A stretch of 12,427 nucleotides of DNA, taken from assembly GCA_016744875.1 (NCBI GenBank), contig JADGDL010000054.1, forward strand, positions 345 to 12,771, read 5' to 3'. How positions within the stretch are numbered: position 1 is the stretch's first letter; every line of letters begins with the position of its first letter. The notes under the pieces were generated by a model, which was given only the letters and a program-made list of their open reading frames with translations, did no database searches and had not been told where the DNA came from. Below are positions 6,871 through 12,427 of this stretch, piece by piece. The position numbers and the translations under genes were made by a program. The DNA is from Sulfurovum sp. (GTDB lineage: Bacteria > Campylobacterota > Campylobacteria > Campylobacterales > Sulfurovaceae).

Positions 6871-6889
6871 GTTGAAGTATAGTTGAAGT
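6871..6889. promoter_or_regulatory. One-turn direct repeat, candidate regulator site
   Basis: GTTGAAGT occurs twice (6871-6878 and 6882-6889), separated by ATA, giving an 11-base period or about one helical turn. This arrangement is typical of sites bound by tandem response regulators. It overlaps a minus-strand TATACT box upstream of the aminotransferase gene, so binding could repress that promoter. Regulation is inference. Confidence 0.4.
6876..6881 (-). promoter_or_regulatory. Candidate -10 box for the aminotransferase gene
   Basis: TATACT on the minus strand, about 27 bases before the ATG. It is embedded in the GTTGAAGT direct repeat. A TTGTAT lies upstream but at a spacing too short for a good -35 box. 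Confidence 0.4.
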
Positions 6890-6976
6890 TCACTTATACA
6901 AATATACTTAGACTATTGATTTGTCATTCTTATCTTATACACTATACGTTTATAACCATATTAAGCATAAGGTTTG

Positions 6977-6982
6977 TATAAT
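6977..6982 (+). promoter_or_regulatory. Candidate -10 box for the anmK-amgK-murU operon
   Basis: A perfect TATAAT, preceded directly by TG, lies 72 bases before the anmK ATG. That would leave a leader of about 65 bases containing the stem-loop at 7006-7032. No clear -35 box is visible. Confidence 0.45.
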
Positions 6983-7005
6983 CATTTTTACTATTAAGCT
7001 ACCTG

Positions 7006-7032
7006 AATAAGGGATGAGTCATTGTCCCTATT
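7006..7032 (+). promoter_or_regulatory. Leader stem-loop upstream of the anmK ribosome site
   Basis: AATAAGGGA and TCCCTATT pair perfectly apart from one bulged A, around the loop TGAGTCATTG. The structure ends about ten bases before the AAGAGA ribosome site of anmK. It could influence translation or mRNA stability. It is not a terminator, as no T-run follows. Confidence 0.4.
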
Positions 7033-7054
7033 ACATCATAAAAGAGATATACAA

Positions 7055-8128
7055 ATGAATAAAGAACGTTATATTGGTATCATGTCGGGAACTTCACTTG
7101 ATGGTGTAGATGTGGTACTTTGTGAGATCGATGAGAATACATGTACACTGGTTGATAGTTTAGAATATCCTATGTCATTAGAACTTAAAACTGACATTTT
7201 AAATATGATAGAGGGTAAAAGTACTTTGGCACAAGTAGGGCAGATAGACCATCGTTTGGGGATTTTGTTTACTCAGGCTGTAGGCGCTTTACTCATACGA
7301 GACAACATAAATGCTTCAAGTATCACTGCTATAGGTTTACATGGGCAGACTTTATGGCATCAGCCTGAAGAGAGATTTACTATGCAACTAGGTGATCCCA
7401 ATATCTTGGCAGCTAAAACAGGCATAGCGGTAGTGTCAGACTTTAGACGAAGAGATGTTGCTTTGGGTGGACAGGGTGCACCTTTTGCTCCAGCTTTTCA
7501 TGAGTTTATATTTAGCAATATCAATAACTCTGTGTCTGTTGTAAACATCGGTGGTATGGCAAATATCACTGTTTTAGGTGAGAAACTCATAGGCTATGAT
7601 ACTGGCTGTGGAAATGTACTGCTGGACATGTGGATATCGAAACATCAAAATGTCTCTTACGATAAAGATGGCTCGTGGGCCAGAACAGGAAAAGTGAACT
7701 ATACTCTTCTAGATACGATGATGGATGATGAATATTTTTCTTTACCTTACCCAAAAAGTACAGGACGTGAAAAATTCAATGAAGCTTGGCTGAAAGATCT
7801 TCTTACCGTTCAACATGAAACCTTCAACCCAGAAGATGTGCAACGAACACTCCTTGAATTAACTGCATTGAGCATATCAAACGAAGTATTGAAGTTTAAC
7901 AAAGATATACTCATGCTTTGTGGTGGTGGGGCGCAAAACAGCTTTCTAGTAGAAAGACTCTCTTCACTGATGCCAAACATTCAAATAGGCATTTCCCATA
8001 ATGCAGATATGCTAGAGGGCATGACCTTTGCATGGTTAGCATATAAACGTATACACAAAGAAAAAGTAAATTTAAAAGATGTCACTGGTGCCAGTGACAA
8101 CGCAGTTCTAGGAGGCATATATGCATAA
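7055..8128 (+). CDS. anmK: Anhydro-N-acetylmuramic acid kinase
   Basis: Cytoplasmic kinase that hydrolyses the 1,6-anhydro ring of anhydro-MurNAc and phosphorylates it, giving MurNAc-6-phosphate. The ASKHA-type ATP site begins with GIMSGTSLDGVD (residues 8-19). Other family blocks are GLHGQTLWH (94-102), SDFRRRDVALGGQGAPFAPA (128-147), NIGGMAN (164-170), GYDTGCGN (180-187, with Asp182 at the position of the known catalytic Asp) and LCGGGAQNSFL (288-298). At 357 residues it is close to the roughly 370 of the E. coli enzyme. I chose the ATG because AAGAGA lies upstream and homology begins at once; an in-frame TTG at 7022 would add eleven residues lying over the leader stem-loop. It is the first gene of the operon and overlaps amgK by eight bases. 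Confidence 0.95.
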   Translation: MNKERYIGIMSGTSLDGVDVVLCEIDENTCTLVDSLEYPMSLELKTDILNMIEGKSTLAQVGQIDHRLGILFTQAVGALLIRDNINASSITAIGLHGQTLWHQPEERFTMQLGDPNILAAKTGIAVVSDFRRRDVALGGQGAPFAPAFHEFIFSNINNSVSVVNIGGMANITVLGEKLIGYDTGCGNVLLDMWISKHQNVSYDKDGSWARTGKVNYTLLDTMMDDEYFSLPYPKSTGREKFNEAWLKDLLTVQHETFNPEDVQRTLLELTALSISNEVLKFNKDILMLCGGGAQNSFLVERLSSLMPNIQIGISHNADMLEGMTFAWLAYKRIHKEKVNLKDVTGASDNAVLGGIYA

Positions 8129-9101
8129 AGAATTAAAAGGTTGGATAGAATGGTTGGGTATGGAAGATCCAGAACTTAATGCTTTAGATGGAGATGCCAG
8201 TCCTAGAAATTATTACCGCCTTGAGAATCATAATGGTGGTATCGTGATGGATGCTTCAAATAGTAAAGAGAGTGTACCCATATTTATAGGCATGAGTATG
8301 AGACTTAATGATGCTAAAGTACGTATACCACAGATAAAATCCTTTGAGTTACACAAAGGTTTCATTTTTTTAGAGGATGTCGGTTCAACACACTTACTCG
8401 ATAAATGTGTTGAAGGTATAGATGCAAGACCTTACTTTGATAAAGCTATAGAAACTTTAGTGAAGGTGCAAGAGACACCGTCACAAGGTTTAGAGCCTTA
8501 TGATGAGAGTTTTTTACTTGAAGAGATGAATCTTATGACAGAGTGGTATCTCAAAGAGTATATGGGTACTACGCTTGAATGTCTTGAAGGGCGTATGCTT
8601 TTGGAGAGTTTTGCCTTAATCGCCAAAGAGGTATTGGCTCAGCCACAAGGCATATTTGTTCATCGTGACTATCACTCAAGAAACTTAATGATAGACTCTA
8701 AGGACGATATAGTCGTCATTGACTTCCAAGATGCAAGAAATGGAGCTTTAACATATGATCTGGTCTCACTCCTTCGTGATGCCTATGTGAAGCTTGATGA
8801 TAGAGAACTGCGAAGACTAGTATCACTGTTTAAAGAGTTAAAAGGTCTAGATGTAGACGATGATACTTTTATGCGCTGGTTTGACTTCACAGGATTACAA
8901 CGGCATATTAAGATACTTGGTATTTTTGCCAGACTTGCTTTGCGTGATGGAAAAAAAGAGTATTTAAAAGATATTCCCTTAACGTTGAAATATGTTTTGG
9001 AAGTTGGTTATAAGTACCCAGAATTAGATGCTTTAATGTCACTACTAAAATCTCAGTATGGTGAGTTTAAAGATGCACCCGCAACGATGAGGATATTTTA
9101 A
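8121..9101 (+). CDS. amgK: N-acetylmuramate/N-acetylglucosamine anomeric kinase, aminoglycoside phosphotransferase family
   Basis: Predicted cytoplasmic sugar kinase that phosphorylates MurNAc (and often GlcNAc) at C1, giving MurNAc-alpha-1-phosphate for MurU. It belongs to the aminoglycoside phosphotransferase fold. The N-terminal lobe has GDASPRNYYRL (24-34), the AmgK-type counterpart of a glycine loop, and FLEDVG (83-88). The catalytic loop is VHRDYHSRNLMID (180-192) with Asp183 as base and Asn188, and the metal-binding DFQDA is at 201-205. Residues 206-222 (RNGALTYDLVSLLRDAY) are also typical. The 326-residue length is normal for AmgK. A strong GGAGG lies five bases before the ATG, inside the end of anmK, and the stop overlaps the murU start. 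Position between anmK and murU makes the specific call much firmer than the fold alone. Confidence 0.93.
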   Translation: MHKELKGWIEWLGMEDPELNALDGDASPRNYYRLENHNGGIVMDASNSKESVPIFIGMSMRLNDAKVRIPQIKSFELHKGFIFLEDVGSTHLLDKCVEGIDARPYFDKAIETLVKVQETPSQGLEPYDESFLLEEMNLMTEWYLKEYMGTTLECLEGRMLLESFALIAKEVLAQPQGIFVHRDYHSRNLMIDSKDDIVVIDFQDARNGALTYDLVSLLRDAYVKLDDRELRRLVSLFKELKGLDVDDDTFMRWFDFTGLQRHIKILGIFARLALRDGKKEYLKDIPLTLKYVLEVGYKYPELDALMSLLKSQYGEFKDAPATMRIF

Positions 9102-9769
9102 TGAAAGTCATGATACTTGCAGCAGGTTTAGGTACACGTATGAGACCACTTACTGATGTGACACCTAAACCTCTACTAAAAGTGGGAGGTATACCTCTCA
9201 TTGTTTGGCATCTTGAACGTTTGGGGCATGATGGTTTTAGGGATATTGTTATAAACATTGCGCATTTGGGTTATCAGATACCTGAAGCTTTGGGTGATGG
9301 TTCTAACTGGGGAGTGAACATCACTTACTCGGATGAGCAGGAAGAGGGTGGACTTGAGAGTGCCGGAGGGATAGTAAAGGCTTTACCTCTACTTGGAGAT
9401 GAACCTTTTTTAGTAGTAAACGGGGACATTTTTACAGACTATGACTTTCAAGAGAACAGAAAGCTGGCAGATGGTGTTTTAGCCCATCTTGTACTTGTGC
9501 CTAACCCTGAGCATAACCTTGAAGGCGATTTTGCTTTAGATGGCTCAAAAGTTGTCGATAATAGACAATATACTTTCTCCGGTATAGGCTATTACTCTCC
9601 AAAGCTCTTTGATGGGGTACCTTATGGTAAATCTGCATTAGCCCCTCTGCTTAGAGAGGCGATGAAAGAAGGAAAAGTGACGGGTGAACTTTATGAAGGT
9701 GAGTGGTTAGATATAGGCACACCTGAAAGACTTGAACTTTTAAATGCTCAGTTGATGAATCAGTATTAA
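9101..9769 (+). CDS. murU: N-acetylmuramate alpha-1-phosphate uridylyltransferase
   Basis: Predicted cytoplasmic nucleotidyltransferase that joins UTP and MurNAc-alpha-1-phosphate to give UDP-MurNAc, feeding salvaged sugar back into peptidoglycan synthesis downstream of MurA and MurB. The N-terminal LAAGLGTRMRPLT (6-18) is the nucleotide-binding loop, followed by PKPLL with Lys24. Other family features are GLESAGG (84-90), VVNGDIFTDYDF (105-116) with metal-binding Asp109, and WLDIGTPERL (202-211) with Asp204. At 222 residues it is the short form expected for MurU, lacking the long C-terminal domains of GlmU-type enzymes. Start overlaps the amgK stop by one base (TAATG). The 3' end overlaps the convergent NYN gene by four bases. 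Other sugar-1-phosphate nucleotidyltransferases are conceivable by sequence, but the neighbours make MurU by far the best call. Confidence 0.93.
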   Translation: MKVMILAAGLGTRMRPLTDVTPKPLLKVGGIPLIVWHLERLGHDGFRDIVINIAHLGYQIPEALGDGSNWGVNITYSDEQEEGGLESAGGIVKALPLLGDEPFLVVNGDIFTDYDFQENRKLADGVLAHLVLVPNPEHNLEGDFALDGSKVVDNRQYTFSGIGYYSPKLFDGVPYGKSALAPLLREAMKEGKVTGELYEGEWLDIGTPERLELLNAQLMNQY

Positions 9770-10512
9770 TTCCCCATTCTTTTATCTCTGATACTCATCT
9801 GTTTACTGTCTGGATCTACATAGACATCAAAGATATCTATCTCATCAATGAGGTTCGAGAGTTTTTTATACCCGAAGTTTATAGGTGAGAAAGAGGTATT
9901 GTTGTTGATGTATTGACCAATGTTTGCGAGGTTCGCCCAGCCATCCTGATCCATAGTCTGATCTAAGGCATTTTGAAGAACATTGACCAGCCAAGTGTCT
10001 GCACGCATCTCTTTTCTGCTTTTACGTTTAGGGGCTTCTATAATATTTTCTGCACTGTTTTTAACACTGTGGTTTGTCATAAGTTTTTCAGTAAAAATGA
10101 ATTGGGAACATGCAGCCATAAATGGTTTAGGAGTCTTTTTCTCTCCAAAACCATAGACTTTTATACCTTCTGCTTGTACCCGCATCACTACAGGAGTAAA
10201 GTCTGAGTCCGAAGTGGCAAAGGCAAATGCGTCTATATCTTTTGTATGTAGCAGGTCTATAGCATCTATGGTCATAAGAATATCTGTGGCATTTTTATTT
10301 TTTGAATAGTCAAACTGTTGTATAGGTTTGATGGCAAACTCCAAAAGTTTATCTTCCCAGTTTTTAAGATTGTCTTTTGTCCAGTTTCCGTAGGCTTGGC
10401 GTATATTTACGATGCCATACTTACTTAGTTCATTGATAATACCTTCTATGGAACGGTGAGAGATATTGTCACAGTCGATGAATAGGGCTATATGGTCTTC
10501 TTTTTTATGCAT
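9766..10512 (-). CDS. NYN-domain putative RNase with C-terminal LOTUS (OST-HTH) domain
   Basis: A 248-residue soluble protein. Residues about 6-142 form a NYN domain (PIN-like nuclease fold): FIDCDN (11-16), then NATDILMTIDA (74-84) and ATSDSDFTPVV (99-109). The acidic residues Asp13, Asp15, Asp77, Asp102 and Asp104 would form the metal-binding site. A basic, low-complexity linker (KRKSRKE, 162-168) leads to a LOTUS/OST-HTH domain at about 172-245, with DGWANLANIGQYI (190-202) and FGYKKLSNLI (213-222) as its recognisable core. NYN plus LOTUS points to RNA binding and cleavage or quality control; the target is unknown. Start is an ATG with a weak AAAGAAA ribosome site and an extended -10 box 20 bases upstream. 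It runs against murU with overlapping stop codons. Confidence 0.88.
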   Translation of the reverse strand: MHKKEDHIALFIDCDNISHRSIEGIINELSKYGIVNIRQAYGNWTKDNLKNWEDKLLEFAIKPIQQFDYSKNKNATDILMTIDAIDLLHTKDIDAFAFATSDSDFTPVVMRVQAEGIKVYGFGEKKTPKPFMAACSQFIFTEKLMTNHSVKNSAENIIEAPKRKSRKEMRADTWLVNVLQNALDQTMDQDGWANLANIGQYINNNTSFSPINFGYKKLSNLIDEIDIFDVYVDPDSKQMSIRDKRMGN

Positions 10513-10532
10513 TATGATTTCTTTTTAGAGAT

Positions 10533-10541
10533 AGTATACCA
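10533..10541 (-). promoter_or_regulatory. Extended -10 promoter for the NYN-LOTUS gene
   Basis: TGGTATACT on the minus strand fits TGnTATAAT with one mismatch. It is about 20 bases before the ATG, implying a very short leader. It mirrors the plus-strand box of pcm. Confidence 0.5.
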
Positions 10542-10553
10542 TAGACTTGAATG

Positions 10554-10562
10554 TGTTATACT
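10554..10562 (+). promoter_or_regulatory. Extended -10 promoter for pcm
   Basis: TGTTATACT fits TGnTATAAT with one mismatch and lies 21 bases before the TTG start, so the leader would be about 15 bases. With the minus-strand box it forms an 8-bp inverted repeat (ATAGTATA at 10531-10538, TATACTAT at 10557-10564). Confidence 0.55.
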
Positions 10563-10571
10563 ATTTAAAGT

Positions 10572-10578
10572 AAAGGAG
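10572..10578 (+). promoter_or_regulatory. Ribosome binding site deciding a TTG start
   Basis: AAAGGAG, five bases before the TTG at 10584. The nearby ATG at 10591 is out of frame and the first in-frame ATG (10602) would be too far away, so this site supports TTG as the pcm start. Confidence 0.6.
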
Positions 10579-10583
10579 ACATC

Positions 10584-11207
10584 TTGAGTTATGAAAATAG
10601 TATGGAAGCACTTGTTGATAGTATGATAGTTTCAGGTGTACTAAGCAGTGAGAATATCATAGCAGCTTTTACAGAGTTAGATAGAAAATACTTTGTACCT
10701 AAATCACAGGAAGATTATATCTACATAGATGTACCTCTACCTATAGGAAATGAGCAAACGATATCACAGCCTTCTACTGTGGCCTTTATGTTAGAACATC
10801 TTGGAGCACAGAGTGGGGACAAGGTACTTGATATAGGTGCAGGTTCAGGGTGGACCACTGCATTGCTTTGTTATATTGTGGGTGACAAGGGGAGTGTTAT
10901 AGGACTTGAAAGAGTAGAGGCACTAGTGGAACAGGGAAAAGAAAATCTATTAAAACTAGGTATTCCAAGTCATTGCCACATCTCTAAAGCAGGAACAGAC
11001 CTTGGTATGCCATCTGAACAGTTTGATCGTATCCTTGTTTCTGCAGGTGCAGATGGTATACCTAAAGAACTATTTTCTCAGTTAACAGTAGGCGGAACAC
11101 TTATTATCCCTATCAGAGAATCAATTTATAAATTTATAAAAGTGTCAGAATCAGAAGTCTCAGAAGAAGAATTTTATGGGTTTAGGTTTGTGCCGTTGGT
11201 GTATTGA
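10584..11207 (+). CDS. pcm: Protein-L-isoaspartate O-methyltransferase
   Basis: Cytoplasmic repair enzyme that methylates L-isoaspartyl residues in aged proteins using S-adenosylmethionine. The family signature GNEQTISQPSTVAFMLEHL (55-73) is followed by motif I of the methyltransferase fold, VLDIGAGSGWTTALL (81-95), then GLERVEALV (107-115) with the acidic residue that binds the SAM ribose, DRILVSAGADGIP (148-160) and the Gly-Gly segment LTVGGTLIIPI (167-177). The 207 residues are typical for the enzyme. The start is TTG, chosen for its strong ribosome site. The gene is divergent from the NYN-LOTUS gene with a 71-base shared promoter region, and convergent with the exported protein gene. A weak ATTGA/TCAAT hairpin overlaps the stop codon but lacks a T-run. 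Confidence 0.93.
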   Translation: MSYENSMEALVDSMIVSGVLSSENIIAAFTELDRKYFVPKSQEDYIYIDVPLPIGNEQTISQPSTVAFMLEHLGAQSGDKVLDIGAGSGWTTALLCYIVGDKGSVIGLERVEALVEQGKENLLKLGIPSHCHISKAGTDLGMPSEQFDRILVSAGADGIPKELFSQLTVGGTLIIPIRESIYKFIKVSESEVSEEEFYGFRFVPLVY

Positions 11208-11290
11208 TTTGTCAATCATGGGTCTATATCAGGCACAACTTCTTTACAAAAATGAAATAACAATAAATGAAACCTTTGTCTATGTTAGCG

Positions 11291-12229
11291 TTATTTGGGA
11301 TTGAATCTTTCAAGTACTTTAGATAGTCCTGGTTGAATACTTTCCAGAATATCTTTTGTAACTGTTTGGCTATTTCCAGATGTTTTCCCATCATCACCAC
11401 CTCTTAACGAATATTTGAGCTTTTGATCATTTTTTTTAGTATATTTTAAAGCAGTTTGTTTGAATTCTTTATTCCATTCTTCTTGTGAGATCCCCTTTGG
11501 TGGGTTTATTTTGAGAAAAGAGAGTTCCTCATGACCTGTATAGCCATGGATATTAAAAGAATTATTTGTGTCAACGGAGCCGTGTTTTGATAGACTACTT
11601 TCAGACTTAATTGCAGATGATTTAATGTCCATCATATCTGTCATAGTATTTTTCCACCCACCCACAATAAACACCTTTCCCTTTTCGACAATTTGAATCC
11701 ATGTATGAGATCTTGTTGTACCATCCGGAAAATTTAATTTACGACTTATGACCATAACTCCAGTTTTAAATTGCTCACTGCTGCTGTTTTGTGGGATATA
11801 TACCATGACTTTACTAGAGGAATCTTTTTTTTGGTGATCTACTTGATTATACTGTGTGATTTTATTATCATCTGAAAATATCATTCCCCATTCAATTGTG
11901 CCATCTTCTTTTATGATGCCATGCCCTTTTAATGCCAGTGTTGCTAAACTAAGATCACCCACGTAGATCACAGTTGCAGCAACAATTACTGGGACTATTT
12001 CATCTCTGTGGTCAACCCAGGTACTTTTGGCTTTCTCTTTGCTTTCTTTAGTGATCTTATCAAAATTTCTATCAGTGCGATCTATTTCCTGCTTCATACG
12101 TTTTTCTGTACGTTTTGATTCTTTTTCAATTTTCTCACTAAGACTGTCAAAAAACTTTGCAGGAGAAACCGTTGGAAATGATAAAAGCATTATCAAAAAT
12201 GCTGTGCTGATAACAAATTTCGGAATCAT
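11291..12229 (-). CDS. Unrecognised exported protein with N-terminal charged helix
   Basis: I do not recognise this 312-residue protein. It begins with a likely Sec signal peptide (Lys4, hydrophobic run to about residue 20, SPA before a cut near residue 24). Residues 26-70 are highly charged and probably a long helix or coiled coil (SEKIEKESKRTEKRMKQEID). A hydrophobic stretch at 79-100 could be a membrane anchor or buried helix. The rest looks globular: RSHTWIQI (173-180), VFIVGGW (186-192), HGYTGHEELSF (228-238) and SGNSQTVTKDIL (284-295). The His-Thr-Trp block and the later G-N-S-x-T block loosely resemble permuted papain-like folds where Cys is replaced by Ser, but this is a speculative analogy. 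Start ATG has AAGGA about ten bases upstream. Two unrelated genes flank it, giving no hint of role. Confidence 0.75.
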   Translation of the reverse strand: MIPKFVISTAFLIMLLSFPTVSPAKFFDSLSEKIEKESKRTEKRMKQEIDRTDRNFDKITKESKEKAKSTWVDHRDEIVPVIVAATVIYVGDLSLATLALKGHGIIKEDGTIEWGMIFSDDNKITQYNQVDHQKKDSSSKVMVYIPQNSSSEQFKTGVMVISRKLNFPDGTTRSHTWIQIVEKGKVFIVGGWKNTMTDMMDIKSSAIKSESSLSKHGSVDTNNSFNIHGYTGHEELSFLKINPPKGISQEEWNKEFKQTALKYTKKNDQKLKYSLRGGDDGKTSGNSQTVTKDILESIQPGLSKVLERFNPK

Positions 12230-12280
12230 TTTTATTTTTCCTTGATCTCTGCAATGAAGTGCATTATTTCTTATATAAAT

Positions 12281-12286
12281 ATTATA
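12281..12286 (-). promoter_or_regulatory. Candidate -10 box for the exported protein gene
   Basis: TATAAT on the minus strand, about 52 bases before the ATG, in a very AT-rich gap. There is no clear -35 box. I see nothing else in the 121 bases up to the next likely coding end. Confidence 0.4.
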
Positions 12287-12350
12287 ACTATTTTTGATAT
12301 TGAAGATATATGTTTTATAAGGTTTTTAGTGTTTGAAGTAAATAGAGCAA

Positions 12351-12427
12351 TTATTCATTAAAAACATAAGTAAAAATATTGGTTTCATCTTCCGAATGGA
12401 CGCTATAGTTGATATTTCTTTTTTCAC
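12351..12427 (-). CDS. Likely C-terminal end of a further - strand gene (partial)
   Basis: One minus-strand frame stays open from the right edge and ends in TAA. Its 24 visible codons read EKRNINYSVHSEDETNIFTYVFNE, a balanced composition that looks like a protein C-terminus. A second frame is also open here but reads a lysine/methionine-rich peptide that looks less natural. Too little is visible to name a family. If real, it would lie upstream of, and in the same direction as, the exported protein gene. Confidence 0.4.
   Translation of the reverse strand, partial: EKRNINYSVHSEDETNIFTYVFNE

Noticed and set aside
7022..7054. In-frame TTG start extending AnmK by eleven residues
   Set aside because: The extra residues lie over the leader hairpin, are not family-like, and the ATG at 7055 has its own ribosome site with homology beginning at once.
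11203..11216. Terminator hairpin at the end of pcm
   Set aside because: Only a five-base AT-rich stem overlapping the stop codon, with no T-run.
12027..12245. Plus-strand open frame opposite the exported protein gene
   Set aside because: It is antisense to a signal peptide and charged helix, and its Phe/Ser/Ile-rich translation is what such a complement produces. No ribosome site.

Overview
The window is AT-rich, densely packed chromosomal DNA. The small genes, short gaps, TATAAT-type -10 boxes without a good -35, and protein style suggest a free-living Campylobacterota member, perhaps a Sulfurovum or Sulfurimonas relative. That placement is an impression from the sequence, not a search result. 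I see no tRNA, rRNA, insertion sequence, CRISPR array or phage gene.

Layout. The left edge holds the 3' end of a CCA-adding enzyme gene with its HD domain (+). It faces an unrecognised multi-pass membrane protein (-). A + strand group follows: a DNA glycosylase of the AlkC type with a C-terminal Ig-like domain, an N-acetylmuramoyl-L-alanine amidase lipoprotein, and a sodium:solute symporter that overlaps the amidase by one base. A 223-base intergenic stretch rich in inverted repeats separates these from a two-gene operon of small proteins (a DUF4177 protein and a two-helix membrane protein). A class I/II aminotransferase (-) is divergent from the operon anmK-amgK-murU (+). murU collides tail to tail, with a 4-base overlap, with a NYN-LOTUS RNA-associated protein gene (-). 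That gene is divergent from a protein-L-isoaspartate methyltransferase gene (+), and the two share mirrored extended -10 promoters. The right end carries an unrecognised exported protein (-) and what looks like the last codons of another - strand gene.

How the genes work together. The central theme is cell-wall sugar salvage. AnmK opens and phosphorylates 1,6-anhydro-MurNAc to MurNAc-6-phosphate. AmgK makes MurNAc-alpha-1-phosphate from free MurNAc. MurU converts that to UDP-MurNAc, bypassing de novo synthesis through MurA. The MurNAc-6-phosphate phosphatase (MupP in Pseudomonas) that should join AnmK to AmgK is not in the window. The nearby amidase and symporter fit an upstream release and uptake arm, but their substrates are inferred from position. 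Most other genes are repair or maintenance functions (AlkC, Pcm, CCA enzyme) without an obvious link to the salvage pathway.

No strikingly new defence or mobile system is visible. The best leads are the compact salvage operon with its missing step, the symporter as a possible cell-wall sugar importer, the structured gap after the symporter, a one-turn direct repeat over the aminotransferase promoter, and two unrecognised envelope proteins.
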